A stretch of DNA of 64,000 nucleotides from Phyto melanocephala (GCA_941918925.1 OW799235.1:103743947-103807946); one strand, 5' to 3'; numbered from the stretch's first letter, positions 1 through 13,212 are shown. The notes: generated by a model from the sequence alone, not told the origin. Made by a program: numbers and translations.

Positions 1-76
1 AAAATAGCAGGATCTGTTTTTGCTCAGACTCAACGCTATTAATGTAATCATTGTAAGTTGGACATTGTAAGTTTTT

Positions 77-490
77 CTTCTCCGAGAAAAGGGGCCTAGT
101 GTGTCGACTAACGGGTTTGGACTTAAGAGTGGAATCTGGTACCTAAAGAAGTGTATTACTTAATTTATGAGTTAGATTTCGAATAAAAATGTATTTACCC
201 CATAAAAACATTGTTGCGTCAGTCACTGGTTGCGGCTTAAGAATCAAGTATTGAGATCATAACAAACAGAGCAGCAACAATAGCAAAAATATTGTCACAC
301 TAGAAGCGAAACAAAAATAACTCTCCACGAAGGCATGACGTCACCAACGTCAGCACCCAATCATAACTAACCATGACAATTCGCATCTCCCAACTGAAGG
401 TGTGTTCACAGTGATAATGCGTTATGAAACTTTAAATTTGTTTTTCTCAAAATTCAAATTTCACACACTAGGTCCCTTTTCTCGGAGAAG
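77..490. repeat. Foldback/MITE-like element with 27-bp terminal inverted repeats
   Basis: The left arm (77-103, starting CTTCTCCGAGAAAAGGGGCC) is matched in inverse by the right arm (464-490, ending CTTTTCTCGGAGAAG) with one mismatch. The roughly 360 bp between the arms holds no long frame. This shape fits a short non-autonomous DNA transposon. I see no clear target duplication, so the superfamily is not assigned. Confidence 0.65.
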
Positions 491-3400
491 GTCACATATA
501 TCGATTTTTTTATATCGCAAAAATCTAACCACAGTATGATATCATTTTCGTTCTGTTTGCTATTCACTAGCCATCTCCAAACTTTACAGAAGACCGCTTT
601 TGTGACTTCTGTAAAGGTTTACAACCTAAGCTCGGATGTATATTATAAAGGCCTCACAGTACGAATGCACTTAGATAATTTTTGTAATGTAAAAAATAAA
701 CATGTTTAAATTAAGTATGAAATAAAACAGTCAAATGACCCCCGTGGATCTAATGATTCTTTAAGCAAATATTTCATGGTTTTTTTTCACAAAGATGTGG
801 CAGCATCTCATAGATAATACGTTGAATTTCGAGTTTTAGCTAAGTTTGCTACCGTAAACCCTAGATTTTACTAATAATCACACAGTGTTAATCGCATGAT
901 CTAAGTGGCCAGCTGGCATTTGAATTTCTTGAGATAATTTGTTGTTGAATTCAGATGCATGCCATCCAGTTAAGACAACAAGAATTTTGTTATTATATTC
1001 CCGTAGCAAATGCTGGTTACAGTCACTGCAATAACGGCCTCATCTTAAAAAAATATTTCCCATACCAAACCCTGACCAAACTCAATATCACCAAATTAGT
1101 AGTTATGGGTGAATTTGTCTCGCAAGGACTGCGTAAGGATATTTTGAGCTAAATAAGACAGTTTTCTGTATTCACGAAGCCAATAAGATAATGCGCTTTA
1201 TGGGGCAAAATTACTTTTTTTTAAACTGTCGTTGATTTCACTTTACTCCACTTCACATTAAAAGAATTGCCGGCGCTTTCAGTGGTCTGCTGATTTGAGC
1301 TTTTGAGTAAGCTGAATTTTGTACGCATGATAAAGGAGGTTTTTTCTCAAAATTCACTGCGAAAGGCTTTATAAAATTTGAAACTATCGAGAATGAAGCC
1401 AAACTGAAGTTTTGGGCTTGTTTTTAAGAACCTGTCAGGCACGTAATAAACCCAGTTTCTTCAAATTTTTTAAGCACTCTTCGAATTTTTTATACATTGA
1501 AAATTCTTCGAAGTTTGGTAGCAGTCCCAGCATTACTTTTAACATTTTTTAAATAAATCTTCATAATTGTGACATGTTGTTTTTTTTCCAATTTAAAATA
1601 ATCGTAATAAACATGTGACAGCTACCAAATTTCAAAGTTGTCACATTTCTAAACAAATTACACCAAATTTAAAAGTGCATTTTTAAGGAGACACCCTATG
1701 AATATATGCTTATTGCATTTTACACCAACTATGTTTGAAAGTTGCGAAAAATCTTCTGAGTATATACATATGTTTGTTAAAGCATATTGTGATTCACCAC
1801 GTAGTAGAAAGAATAGATTTGTATGTATCCACTTAACTTATCATAACTTTTCAATATTATAAATTACAGTTGGGAATTAGTTGAAAAAGGATTGACGTAT
1901 TTAAAAATGTCGTTAGTTCAAATCTAAAAATTAATTAAATTTTTTTAATACAAAAATTATAATAAATATGATTTTATGTTGATATTATTAAGCTGTGAAG
2001 TTAAACGCAGTTTCCTTTTAAACTTTAAATATACAAAAATGAATTAGAAATTGCTAAAAATAAATATCAAGCATTTTGAGTATTTATTAACTCCGACTTA
2101 TTTTAAATAGACTTTAAAGTTACTTTAACACTATTTACCACTTCCACAAATTAAATTAAATCTTTTGAAAATAAATGCGACAATTTCTCTGAAATTGCTA
2201 ATTTTTTCTTAAGTAAAAAAAAATAAAATTTTTGGCTCAGCATAAATGAAAATCTTTTAAAAAAGCTTTACACAACTGTATCTTACATCAAGATTTTTTC
2301 TCTACAAATGTTTAAAAAAATATCTTTATGCATCTTACATGCGATTTTATTGTTTAAATGTCACTATCATTTACACCGTTCTTGAATTTTATCAACACTA
2401 CTTTTGGTTTTCATTTCTCTCTGTAAAAATATCAGCTTTTTGCTACCAACATAAAACCTTCCTTTATTTTCAGACTACATAAGAATCCATAAAGAAATTT
2501 AATACAGTTTATTTGTTCACAGTTCAATGTGCCCAAAGTACACTCCAGCCCTAAAGTGTTTTGATGCATTGTACTTATTAAGCAATCAATCATTTTCTTC
2601 GCATAAAAAAAAAATCAATGTATTGTTTTAACTTTTAAATACTGGTTATAGACATGTGTTCAGGGACTTATGAGAGACTGTAAAATATTAACAAGGTAAA
2701 TAACGTGATTGTTGTCTGCACTAGATATTTACTAAATGCTTTCCAAGTCTGTTACGCAAATACCATTTAAGCAGATAGATTAATTACAGTTGATGTAGAG
2801 TGAGGAAGATTGAACTAAGTATCATGTCATGTTGTGTAGTATAATAGAAATGTTTATTGTCACAATCAAGTCTGTGCAACATGACTGGGATTTTATAAGT
2901 TGATTTCAAACAGCACCCGAAGAGATAGACATTTCCCAAGCGACTTCCTCATTTATATGTTTTCAGAAATCATTTACTTTTTTAGTTCATAAATAAATAT
3001 CTAAGAAATTACAAACGGAGTGACAAAGCTATATATAACCTTGAAACAGGTGAAGAGTATAAAATGTTTTTTTAAACCTTTAGAGGATACCTGTGTCTGG
3101 CCAGGCATTTTTTGACTGTTTTGTAATGAATTTTGTATAAGTATTGCAAATATTTCAGTGAAACTTTATTAACAATATTAAACTTTTATTCCTCAACAAA
3201 AGTGTTTTATCTTCTATTCTAACTATTTATATTCTAATTCTATTCTTTTCTTTATTTCTATATTAAGGCGCCATAATGGACCGGGTGAGGGTGTGAGGAT
3301 AACTTTGCACCAGCCTTACCTACTTACCTACCAAACTATATTATAACATTTTACAAGATTATTACGAAAAATCCCAGCAAAAACTTTCATTGCAAAATAA

Positions 3401-3771
3401 TGACTTAAATATACTAAAAACATTTGATTACAACTTAAAATTTGGCATCTAAACCCGCTATTTTAACACGACTATGTCATTGGAGGCACGCTCTTCTACA
3501 AATAGGGATTCGTATAAGTATTTATCGATTTCGTTTTTATCTTAAATTTGTCGTTCCATTTGTTTTCCCCCGTGATGGTAATATATACAAGTCGTTGACA
3601 AAGATGCAGCAATTCAATTTAAATAAAAACTTTTTTAAATTTTTTGATAAAATGTCTAAATTTTGTTTTGCTTACAGCATTTCTATCTGGAGCCTTTTGA
3701 ACTTTGAAAGTTTAAGTCGAATTTCTCTTCAACGCGGCATTGATTTTTTTTTTTTCGCTTTATCCTGATCA
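491..3771. other. AT-rich non-coding stretch
   Basis: No gene is supported here. The short frames (for example at 955-1152 and 3442-3768) have no recognisable domain and an AT-driven composition. A small hairpin lies at 577-619, with arms built on CTTTACAGAAG and its complement. The sequence is otherwise homopolymer-rich, as expected of fly intergenic or intronic DNA. Confidence 0.6.
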
Positions 3772-3894
3772 TGCCGAATTACGGCATTCGATATCGATCA
3801 AAATTTAAATCGAAAGTGGAAGGTTTTCTTGCTTTTTGTATTGGACTTTAATAACAATTCAATAATTTTTATTCGATATCGAATGCCGTATTTT
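3772..3894. repeat. Family C palindromic mini-element, copy 1
   Basis: The ends are inverted copies built on TACGGCATTCGATATCGAT. The left arm starts at TGCCGAATTACGG and the right arm ends at GAATGCCGTATTTTGCC. Related ends occur at 5383-5413, 48520-48550 and 49457-49572, so this is a dispersed family. It is too short to code for anything and is most likely a MITE. Confidence 0.6.
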
Positions 3895-5327
3895 GCCAGC
3901 TACCTTTTATTTAACACCTATATCACTCTAGAATCCAATCCATGTTATAGTTCTTAAGTTATATATGATATGTCTGCTGAGAATGCTTTTCAAAAGAGTT
4001 TGCAATGTTTTTTCACACTCTTAATTTCCTTGATATCTTAAAACGAATAAAACCTTTTAACAGGATACTTTGATATGTAGTATTTAAAATGTTCTTACAT
4101 TAAATGCAAAGACTACTGAACGATTTTTTTCAGTTTAAATGAATTTAAAGAAATACAAGAAATGTGATTAGAATTTGTGTCAAACACAGTCCAATTTTTC
4201 TATTTTATCTTAGATATAGGATATGCCCTCCTTACAAAATAAAAAAAAAACATATTAATCAAGGTTTCAAAATATAAATATTTTCAAAAGATATTTCATG
4301 TACAGACACATTATTTTGTCATTTCATTACAAGTATAAGTATGGATTTTTACCACCCACACGTTCGCAGCACATATTTTAATAACAAAATTATCAAACTG
4401 ATTTCAGTTTATATACTATAAGGGTTAAGAATATCTATATGTTATTGGGGGTTCCACAATTACATAAAACAATAATCTCATTGGCAGCTAGACACTTTTA
4501 TAAAAATAAACTTTTTATTTTGTTAAGGTTTTGTAAAAAACATCCCAAAAGAAATTTAAATATTTATACATTTTTGAGATACTTCTAAATGATGTATTTA
4601 ATCTTTTTTTTTTCTTTGGTAAAAATAACGCATATTAGCGAAAGAAACAACCTGTAATAATAGACTGGAAAATACGTTCTATGCAAATGAAGTATACGTT
4701 GTTACGACCGGTTATGCACGTGGTTTAATAAAAAGCAAACAAAGAAAAAAATGTAAGCCACAGGTGGTGCATATGGCAACCAGCGTGTTTAAGTTTTTCT
4801 TTTTTCTTTTAATTTTTTTTTCTTTTATGACTTTATCTGGCTTTTAGGCTTTTAAAAAAAATTTTAGAAAAACATTTAATCCAGAAGATTTCTGACTAAT
4901 GCAAGTAATTATATTAACTAGGGAACATTTTCACTAATGATATTAATAAAAAGAATATTTAGCGGAAATTAAAAACAAACCGCTATGATGAAAAATAAGT
5001 TTAAGAATTTAATGAGATTTGTATATGTATTTTTTTCTTAATCCTTGTATTGTGTTTAATATTTCGTGCAAATTTCATACGAAAGACTTAGGGAATAATA
5101 TTGCCTAAACAGTAATCTTTGTTTAAAGTAAAAAGTATATGAAATACTACTGTCAGTATTCAAATATTATTCTATTACCTATGAAAACTTAAAGAAAGAG
5201 CTAATAAATTTTTTTTGTGCTCCATATAAAGCCTGGTATAAAGTTAGTTATGTCGCACAAAGAATTTGACATACACAAACATTTATTTAGGTCAATGACA
5301 TAAAAAATTACGTTATCCAAATGTGCT
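3895..5327. other. AT-rich non-coding stretch
   Basis: I see no gene, repeat family member or RNA in this interval. Poly-A and poly-T runs are common and every frame is broken by stops. Confidence 0.55.
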
Positions 5328-5413
5328 TGAAATTTTAAACACTCTTTACTAAAAGCACAGCGAACTCGAACTCTCGATAATAATTTCGATCATGATCGAA
5401 TGCCGTAATTTGC
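5328..5413 (+). repeat. Family C mini-element, copy 2 (5' truncated)
   Basis: It shares the internal segment AAAGCACAGCGAACTCGA and the end GATCGAATGCCGTAATT with copy 4 at 49457-49572. The outer left arm of copy 4 is missing. It lies about 30 bp upstream of the non-LTR fragment at 5443. Confidence 0.55.
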
Positions 5414-5442
5414 TGTTGCTTTAAATTTCGTTCATATTATTT

Positions 5443-5826
5443 CATACGGAGTTGAGAACCCATCTAGCTCACATGAAATTGTCTGAGGAAACGACATGTA
5501 GAGCATGCGAGGAGGAGGAAGAGACTTTGATACACTATCTCTGTCATTGTCCTGCTTTAGGGCATATTAGACGCGAGAATTTTACAGTGGATAGTATGCC
5601 AAATTTGGAGTACCAGGGGAACTCGAACTGGAGATCTATAGGGAATTACATTGAGACGACTGAATTCTTGGGCTAGTCTGATATTTATGGGAAAATATAA
5701 TTATGGTTTTTGTTTGGGAATTCCGTTTCCTACATGGAGCGCACAACATGCCAACTGGGCCTAAGTGTATACCTGTCATAGGTTTGGGCTTTTAGTGCCC
5801 CTCCTTTTCAACCTAACCTAACCTAA
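5443..5826 (+). mobile_element. 5'-truncated RNase H non-LTR retrotransposon, copy 1
   Basis: The frame from about 5452 to 5676 encodes the C-terminal tail of a non-LTR polyprotein. It includes a zinc-knuckle-like array, CRAC then eight residues, His, four residues, Cys (C-x2-C-x8-H-x4-C), as found after the RNase H domain in I/R1-type elements. About 150 bp of 3' UTR follow and end in three CCTAA units (AACCTAACCTAACCTAA). The same coding tail and UTR recur at 10255-11013 and, inverted, at 13876-15029. The copy begins abruptly at CATACGGAGTTGAGA, which fits 5' truncation during insertion. The apparent start of the frame is not an ATG and is not biological. I found no convincing target duplication for this copy. 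Confidence 0.75.
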
Positions 5827-6066
5827 ACAAAATCCTTTGATTGGAATTAATTATTTTGTTTTGAATTAATAGTACAAATATTGCTTTAAATTTCAAAACT
5901 AAAAAATCAATGTAATTTTTTTTATAAATATGTATAAAGAAAGTTCTCCTGAGGGGCTTGCTGCATTTCATTAAATAATAATGACAGAAGACATAAACGC
6001 AACAAGTTAATTCGAAATAATACTGAAATAGAAGGCGGTCCAACCATAATATACGATGTTAGTTTA

Positions 6067-6197
6067 ATGTGCTGTTTTAACAAGCCGATTGAGTGATTGT
6101 CTTGGACGATTTATGTGTATTTTGTTATTGTTACAAAAACGAATTACACATAAATCGTCTAAGACAATCACTCAATCGCCTTGTAAAAACAGCACAT
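6067..6197. repeat. Foldback MITE, about 131 bp
   Basis: Two arms of more than 50 bp, with a few mismatches, form an almost complete hairpin. The left arm starts ATGTGCTGTTTTAACAAGC and the right arm ends TTGTAAAAACAGCACAT. The loop is only about 15 bp. There is no coding capacity. Confidence 0.75.
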
Positions 6198-6339
6198 AAG
6201 ATTTAAAATTTTTTCAGAGAATAATTAAGCTCAAAGAAAGAAGAAATTATTATTGTTTTATACATAAAATTTTTCGTGTAAAATAACTAAATTTGCTTAA
6301 TATATGTCATAAATTGAAACGGAATACAAGGCTTATAAC

Positions 6340-6850
6340 ATAATGCTCGCCAAGGCTTCAGTTTGTGTACCGAATCATCTCATCCTTTAGCTCTTGAATT
6401 GTTCTTTGCTTACTGGAACAAACGTTTTTTTTTTTTAATATTCCCACGGAAAGACGTCGAACGGTATCCAACCTCATGATCGTAGTTGTTAGTTAGCATT
6501 GCCACAATGTGAGATAAAAAATGAATTGAATTTCTCGCGTAAAAGAGGTAATGTTACGTTTGCTGTATGGCACCATATTTTTGGAACCACACATCCATGC
6601 CGATAACCCGAATTTCTCGCCACAAGCAGCCCATTATCATCTCCAGAATGCTAACATCATTTTCGGCAACTGCTTGGCCGATCTAATTTTCGAAGAAGTG
6701 TCCGATAACGCCGCCAGCCCATAAACCGCACTAAAGAGTCAATCGTTGTGGATCAATCGTTTTTCAACAATTACTCGTGGATTCTCATTTGGACAAATGC
6801 GAAAATTCTTCTTGGTGACGAATCCACTGAGGTAAAATTATACTGAACAA
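6340..6850 (-). mobile_element. Decayed mariner-type transposase remnant
   Basis: Reading the minus strand from about 6840 down to 6340 gives mariner-like blocks interrupted by stops and shifts. First comes GFVTKKNFRICPNENPR, comparable to the GYVNKQNxRxWxxENPR block of this family. A block matching the WFQxxGAxxxT region follows (here a MWFQKYGAIQQT-like reading). Last comes a RTIQELKDEMIR tail, matching the usual C-terminal helix. The catalytic aspartates cannot all be placed. It is a dead copy. The family is judged from block order, not from a search. Confidence 0.6.
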
Positions 6851-7253
6851 AAAAAATCATAAAGTGAATGATATTAATTTTGGTTTGAACGCCAATTTTT
6901 GTAAAATTCTTCAACAAAGTTAACGCGTTGCATAATTGTGTAAATATCAATTGTTGATTTTGTCAAATATTAAAACAAAGAAATGTCAAATTAAGTTGGG
7001 CGAAGAACTTGACGTTAAGGCGTGACTCACATCTATCTTCGCTCCTAATGGTTGGTCCACGCTTTATATACATCTCCAAATTATTTTTAGCATGTTGAAA
7101 TAAGAAATACTGAGCTCCAGGCAAAACGGGATATAGAGAATAAATAAATCGCTGATGTGTGAATAATTTACCGAAATTGCAACCATTACTAGATACAAAG
7201 GTGTCCTCGTTGCCACTTTAAATAACTCTTATTATCACTTTTTGTTTATTTTA

Positions 7254-7476
7254 TGAGTGAGAATAAAGGCATATTTATTCATCAGGTAATTGCAGTTCGG
7301 AGAGAATTTTTTTTTATATTTTTTATATATGAAGTTTGACATTTGAAATAAATTAGAATAGAGAGAAAATTGTTTTTTATTTATGTATTTTGACAGTTGA
7401 AATTTAAAATAAGTGTTGAAAAAATAATCAGCTGACGAATCATGAGTACCTGATGAATAAATATGCCTTGAGTGGG
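7254..7476. repeat. Inverted-repeat element, about 223 bp
   Basis: Perfect 20-bp arms GCATATTTATTCATCAGGTA (7269-7288) and its reverse complement (7447-7466) extend outward imperfectly through GAGTG-rich sequence. It is probably a foldback element or MITE. Confidence 0.6.
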
Positions 7477-8924
7477 AATTATAAAAACCAATAAAAAAAT
7501 TAAAAATGTGTAAATGTCATCATCTGCCATCATCATGAAAGAATTAAATTTTTTCTTAGAGTTGCCAATATTCAGTACATTAGAAATACTATATATAAAA
7601 TATGCAAGGTCTCGAGGTATTCTCCACACAGATGAACTTGAATTTCTCTCATTTTAGGCAATCGCAATATCAAAGATACATAGTTTTCGTAAAAATTCAT
7701 CAATTATTCTCATACCACACTTTCATATACTTTAAGTATAATGACATAAACAACTGCACCCTAAGCATATTTGTTAGAGATGAGAAATATGTATTAAATA
7801 TTAAAAAATTAAACGAAGATATATTAACTATTTGTCATCGGATGTGTTTTTTATTTAGTGAAAAATGTGCCATTCCGAGCATGAACCGTTTAGCAATCGA
7901 TGATCGCGTAAAAATATTTTGAATTTAGTACAAACATGGTGAATCAATACAAGTTTGACTGAAGGCACGTAAGATATTAATACAAGCTATTATTGGCAAT
8001 AAATATTTCTTTTGTAAACTATAATTAATAATAATTTCATACCTTAACATGATTTATAAAACAAAGTCTACAAGACTTCTCTTCACGCAGAACAAAATAA
8101 AGTTTACAACATAATATCAAACAGTGAAAAAAATAACGATTGAAACACATAAAAACAATACTTCACTGATTATTGATGATAGTCTTAACCAATTATTTTT
8201 TAAAGAAGAATTATTATTATTCATACCGATTTAACTTATAAAACTATAAGTCTATGAGTCTTCTCTACACGAAGAGCAAAACAATGATTACAATATAATT
8301 CCGTCGGTAATGTTATATTCCCTATAAAACAATTTAACTATTTAGATGAAGCTATTTTTGTTTTATATTATCATATGTATGTATGTTTTGCTACGATTAT
8401 TTGAATTTCACTATTTACTTTTCCTGAAATCTTTCACATAATCGTCCTTTCGAATAGTGTATTAACGAAAATTTTATAATAATATTGTATATGTAACCAT
8501 TTAAAATTATAAATAACTGATAAATATAAAGTAAAACTACAGTATACTTGCAAACAGTACAGCTCGATAGCTTGTTTAAAGTTGTTGTTAAACAATTATT
8601 TTTTAATTTAAAAGCTCGACGTGCGAAAAAAAAATATGCAAAAATGTGATTAAATTCCTAGACATTAGGTAAAAAGGTTATAAGCAAAACCGTTTCATCT
8701 TTAGTTTTAGTTTGGGTTTTTCTAATTTTTTTTTTAAACTTTTGTTTGATATTAATAATCTTAAAACTAAATGCTTCCAATCGTAAACATCGTAAAAATT
8801 TTGTTTTGACTGAAACAAAGACCGAATTTTCTATGTCAAATTTCAAAGTACTAGAAGGTTTTCAAATATATTCGTATAAAAATGTTTTAATAAAAAAAGT
8901 TTTAATTTAATAATACGTTAACGT
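7477..8924. other. AT-rich non-coding stretch with one local duplication
   Basis: No gene is supported. The frame at 7602-7922 (106 codons) has no recognised domain and sits in AT-rich sequence. The only structure seen is the duplicated segment listed at 8030-8302. Confidence 0.5.
8030..8302 (+). repeat. Two-copy diverged direct repeat
   Basis: A block around 8041-8108 and another around 8222-8302 share the order TTATAAAAC, AGTCTA, GAGTCTTCTCT or GACTTCTCTTCACG, GAGCAAAA or GAACAAAA, TTACAA and ATAAT. They are offset by about 185 bp. This looks like an old tandem duplication of unknown origin. Confidence 0.4.
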
Positions 8925-9640
8925 GTACTGATCACATCAACTTCGTGACTGGAAAAACCTACTCTATGTTAAGAGCTCTATGGAAAACACAATATTGCAA
9001 AAACATATCTAATTCCAACGTTGTTATATGGATGCGAAATTTTTGCTAGCTGTGATACCACAAGGTACAGGAAATTTAATGTAATTTATAATGCAGTTGT
9101 GAGGAATGTTTTTAAATTAAATAAGTTTGACCCAATATCATCTGTTGAGTCAAAATTATATGCAGTATCTTTTTGTAGCCTCTTAAAATTACAAACAATA
9201 ATACTACTACATAAAATCATTCAAACTCACGAACCTGCATATCTTTTTGAACGAATTTCATTTGCTCGTTCCCGCAGATCTAATGACGTGATACAGTTAC
9301 GACAACGAACTTTGGTATTATACTGGCAGTTTTTTATTCATTTTACTCCTTTCGTACAAACATTAAATTTTTAAGCAATGCTGCGCAATTTAAGGAACAT
9401 TTTACCTAAATGTAACAACTTTGTTTTAGTTCTTTTTCCCGTAATTCTATTTATTTATAATTTTTTTTACTATTATTATTTTTTGCTTGTTATTTAAATT
9501 ATGTTATATTTTCCTTTTACAACTATTTGTCATTATGATTAAATTTAATTTTTAAAGTCTAATCCTGTACTCTAATTATACTAATTATAAGACTTATAGT
9601 CTTGTTGTATGGGAGATGGAAATAAATAAATAAAATAAAA
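8925..9640 (+). mobile_element. 3' fragment of a CR1-like non-LTR retrotransposon
   Basis: The frame at about 9021-9374 encodes the region downstream of the reverse-transcriptase palm. It starts with LYGCEIFASCDTTRYRKFNV and a VVRNVFKLNKFD helix, then the LLHKIIQTHEPAYLFERI block typical of RNase H-lacking CR1/Jockey-like insect elements. The final SLP/SVFK-type tail is scrambled by frameshifts. A 3' UTR of about 260 bp ends in AATAAATAAATAAAAT, which can serve as both polyadenylation signal and element tail. The upstream palm domain is absent, so this is a 5'-truncated, inactive copy. Clade assignment is inference. Confidence 0.65.
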
Positions 9641-10254
9641 AATTACAATCAATAAAAGGAGAGCAAACTACAACAATTTGCTTTAGAAAAAGCAAAAATA
9701 TTTATTATATTTCGCTTGTTGTCATAAGATTGTTATTTTTTAGTATGTTTTAGAATAATTTTTTCTTTGCATGTAAATTTTCAAAAAAAATTGAAAGTAT
9801 TGCAAAGTAAATTATACTATCATTACTTCTAAATCAATTATGCAAAAGCATTTATTCAAAATTGGAAAATTTTTTACATATATTATGTTCTACCCAATAT
9901 CAACACCAGAGCACACTACGTTATATGAAGAAAAATAAATTGGGAAGTTTTGATTCTATTCAAAGTATTTTTAAAAAGCATTTTCTTTGCCAAATACAGG
10001 CATTTACACGATATCCTACTAAGATATATCCATGTTTTAGTCTCTAGTAAACTCGTGTTTTTCTCCGTACCACATTATAAAATTTACCCACTAGGATTTA
10101 GTTCCTACCTCCCTAAAGTATCATTCTATTAAAAGAAAATTCATGCTTATAAAAAAACACTCTAGTTTTAGCTAAGAATTTGATGTGAAATGCTTAATTC
10201 ATATTAATTTGCAGAACGTAACCTTTAACGTTATAGAATAAGGCAGAATAGGTT
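9641..10254. other. AT-rich non-coding stretch
   Basis: No gene or repeat was recognised. Two overlapping short frames near 9862-10132 have no domain features. Confidence 0.5.
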
Positions 10255-11013
10255 TATATGTATGACATGAATCGAGGCAGAGGTAAATACTTCCATCTAT
10301 CAGAAAACAATACTGCACTGATTCGTATCTTTACGGACAGCCAGTCAGTAATAAGGACACTAAAGAACAAAAAAATTGAATCTCGATAGGTCCTGCAGTA
10401 CAAGAGCAAAATAAACTCGCACACAATTTGTCAATTTGTGAACGTCTAGAAATAATATGGTCTAGATGGCCGAGAAGGCCGACAAATTAAACAAAATTTA
10501 AAAACTACTAAACCCTTTCAAGGTTTAAAGTATGAACTTGAAAATTGGGCGATGGAGGAACATGTCAGAAAATAACAAAATATTGAGGTAGGGAAAGTGG
10601 CGAACATAATAAGGAGTAACCTAATTCTTAAGAAATCGAAAAAAAAAATGCTGAAAGTGAATAGACCAACACTTAGATTGTCGGAGAAAACGACATGTAG
10701 AGGAAGAGGACAAGATCTTGGAACACTGCCTTTATCATTATCCTACTTTTAGGCGTATAAGACGCGAAAATTTTGACAAGGATACTAATCCGAACTTGGA
10801 ATACCTAAAGAACGCGAACTTGAGGTCCATAAGGAATTACATTGAGAGAACTGTGTTGCTGAACTAGTCGATTTTATGGAGAAAATAGGATTATGGTTTT
10901 TATTAGAGAAATTTCGTTTCGACATAAAGCGCACAACATGTCAATTGGGCATACGTGTATACCTGTCATGGTTTTGGGCTATTTAGTGCCCCACTTTTTC
11001 AACCTAATCTAAA
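10255..11013 (+). mobile_element. Decayed RNase H non-LTR retrotransposon, copy 2
   Basis: This is the same family as 5443-5826 and 13876-15029. It holds the RNase H block RIFTDSQSVIRTLKNKKIES, the EEHVRK linker, the RPTLRLSEKTTCR segment leading into a damaged cysteine array, and the shared 3' UTR ending near CAACCTAATCTAAAC. Relative to copy 3 it has lost the part carrying the RNase H catalytic glutamate, and it has many stops. It is the most diverged of the three copies and clearly inactive. Confidence 0.7.
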
Positions 11014-13212
11014 CTACAGAACAAGGCTGCAGAATGAATAATTTAAAATAAATCAATACTTAATTTTATATATTTTTATAATTACCTATGAACATTTTTT
11101 GGAGTATTTTCCGGTCGAAATGTTTTACTTCAATTGTGGATTTAAAATTTATTTAATCAATCAGTTTAAACATATTTCTAAAAACTGAGAGTGAACTGGA
11201 CTTTCAAAAAAGATTTTAAATTTCTCTACAATTTTTATATATACGATTTTATTTATTTATTAAGCAGTTTATCTGAAGTATATTCTTCAAGTTATGGATT
11301 AATTTTTTGTGTTTTTTTTTTTAATATCAATTACGATGACTTAAAACATTGAACATATATTTTGTTTTTAATGATTGTTGTGGTTTTGTTTTTTATAAAC
11401 TGGAAAATGACATTTGAATGTTGTTTTATATTTAATAGATTTTTATTTAAATTATCTGCTCACTTGAATAATCAAAGTAAATTTTTTATATAGATGCCTA
11501 TTGATGGACACATATATACGTACAAACATCAAACCGAATATATTTATTTCCTTTGGTATTTAGGTTTATTGCATTTTATAAAATTTTTTTAATACATTTT
11601 AGTATACTATTATCTAACTGACTAATTTTAGAATGACTACGTTGTTTTGTAGTTCTTTTTTTTTTTTAAATATCTTTATATATTATTTCTTGTTTTCTTT
11701 TTCATCTGCTTAAATTTTTTTGTCTTGTTTACATATTTTTAAACATAGTTTTTTATATTCCTTAGTTTTTTATTTTAAATTTTTTTATTGCTATTAGTAT
11801 TATTTCACTTATTATTTTTATATTTTTGTCTTTTTATTTTAAACTTTCAAAAAGGTGTTATTAAGGGATATTCCTAAATGAATCTTAAGTAATTGTTGAA
11901 AAAAAAAAAACATTTTTAACATTGTATAATTTGAAGCTAGTATTTATAGATTTATTTTAAAATTTTGATCACTTTTTTCATAGTTGTAGAATATATAAGT
12001 TTTTTAATTTTTCTTTTTAATACCAAAAGTTAAAACAAACTTTTTCTATTTATTTATTCTTTTCATTATCACATTTGTGATTAAAAAGGAATCTGAATAT
12101 TTTAATTGCTCAAACAAACTGTATTATTTTTATATCCATTTCTTATTCCATTTTTTAAACATTCATACATTAAATCTTTTTCTGTTTTTTAACAACTACT
12201 CTCTTTAATAAGTAGCTTATTTATTCCATTTCCTTTAACAAACTTTATAATTATTTATTAATTACCAACACAGTGACACTTTATTGACGTTGATGGAAAA
12301 GGGGTAATTACAGTAAAGATTATGATGGTGAATTATATAATTAAGAACTTAAAAACACGCACTTCATTGGTAGATAAATTTTTACATTCATACAATTTGT
12401 TTAACTACTCTCGCCACCGTTAACACCACCAATTTACCACACAGCTTTGTAGCACCAAAGGAACAATAACAAGAAATTAAATTAGATGATTTAAATGTAT
12501 GTGTTTTTTAAGTTTCGAAACCTTTAAACGTGTAACAATTAAACATTTTTTTATTTGTTTTTTTTTTAATACAAATTTATTTACTTTAATTTATAGCTAA
12601 AATTTATATTATAATTTTCTTTATGCACTCTTAATTCATTTCAATTTTCATGTTTTAACACACACTAATAACAAATAACAACAATGAATAGTGTATGAAT
12701 ACGCAGCACATATGTTGCACGTTGTATCATTTATGTGGTAATGCCCGTATTTTGTCACATGAACGATGTTTTCATAATCATTGCCACGCTTGTACTGATT
12801 TCATGTTTAGGCCTTGCACTTGTGCTGGTGGTGTGTTGTGTGTTATTTGGTTGGTGTTTGGTCTAAAAAATATGGCACAACTGTGGGGATATTAAGCTCC
12901 AACATAACGATGGAACAACAAATATATTACAGCAAAATAAAAACAAAAATAAAATTGAATCAAAGCGAGAAAATGTTTTTAAATAGAAACATAACGAACT
13001 ACTCTCGAAGAGCATAATTCTCTTTGCTTTCATATTTATAAAACTTTCTCTTGCTTTTTCCAAACAGCACAGCGTTGCCATTTTATATGTGAATTAAACT
13101 TTCTTCTTAAATTATTTAATTTTTTATCATCAAAATTTTGACTTGTGCGGTCAAGCAAAAATGTTTTTCACAAAGCTGTGTATTGGAGATAGGAATGTAT
13201 TCTTTCTTGAAA
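11014..13212. other. Long AT-rich non-coding stretch
   Basis: There are extended T-rich runs between 11220 and 12250. A slightly less AT-rich patch at about 12690-12900 gives a 66-codon cysteine-rich frame on the plus strand and an overlapping 72-codon frame on the minus strand. Neither has a recognisable domain, splice context or start context, so no gene is called. Confidence 0.5.

Noticed and set aside
577..619. Short hairpin as a candidate small RNA
   Set aside because: Arms of only about 11-14 bp and no other supporting signal.
3442..3768. 108-codon frame ending in a Phe run
   Set aside because: It ends in a poly-T tract beside a family C element and shows no domain; most likely non-coding.
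5806..5826. Telomere-like CCTAA/TTAGG repeats
   Set aside because: They occur only as two- or three-unit tails of a non-LTR family at several internal sites, so they do not mark a chromosome end.
7602..7922. 106-codon frame
   Set aside because: Composition follows the AT-rich background and no motif is recognisable.
12695..13081. Cysteine-rich plus-strand frame and overlapping minus-strand frame
   Set aside because: No domain, no splice or start context, and overlapping frames on both strands suggest chance.
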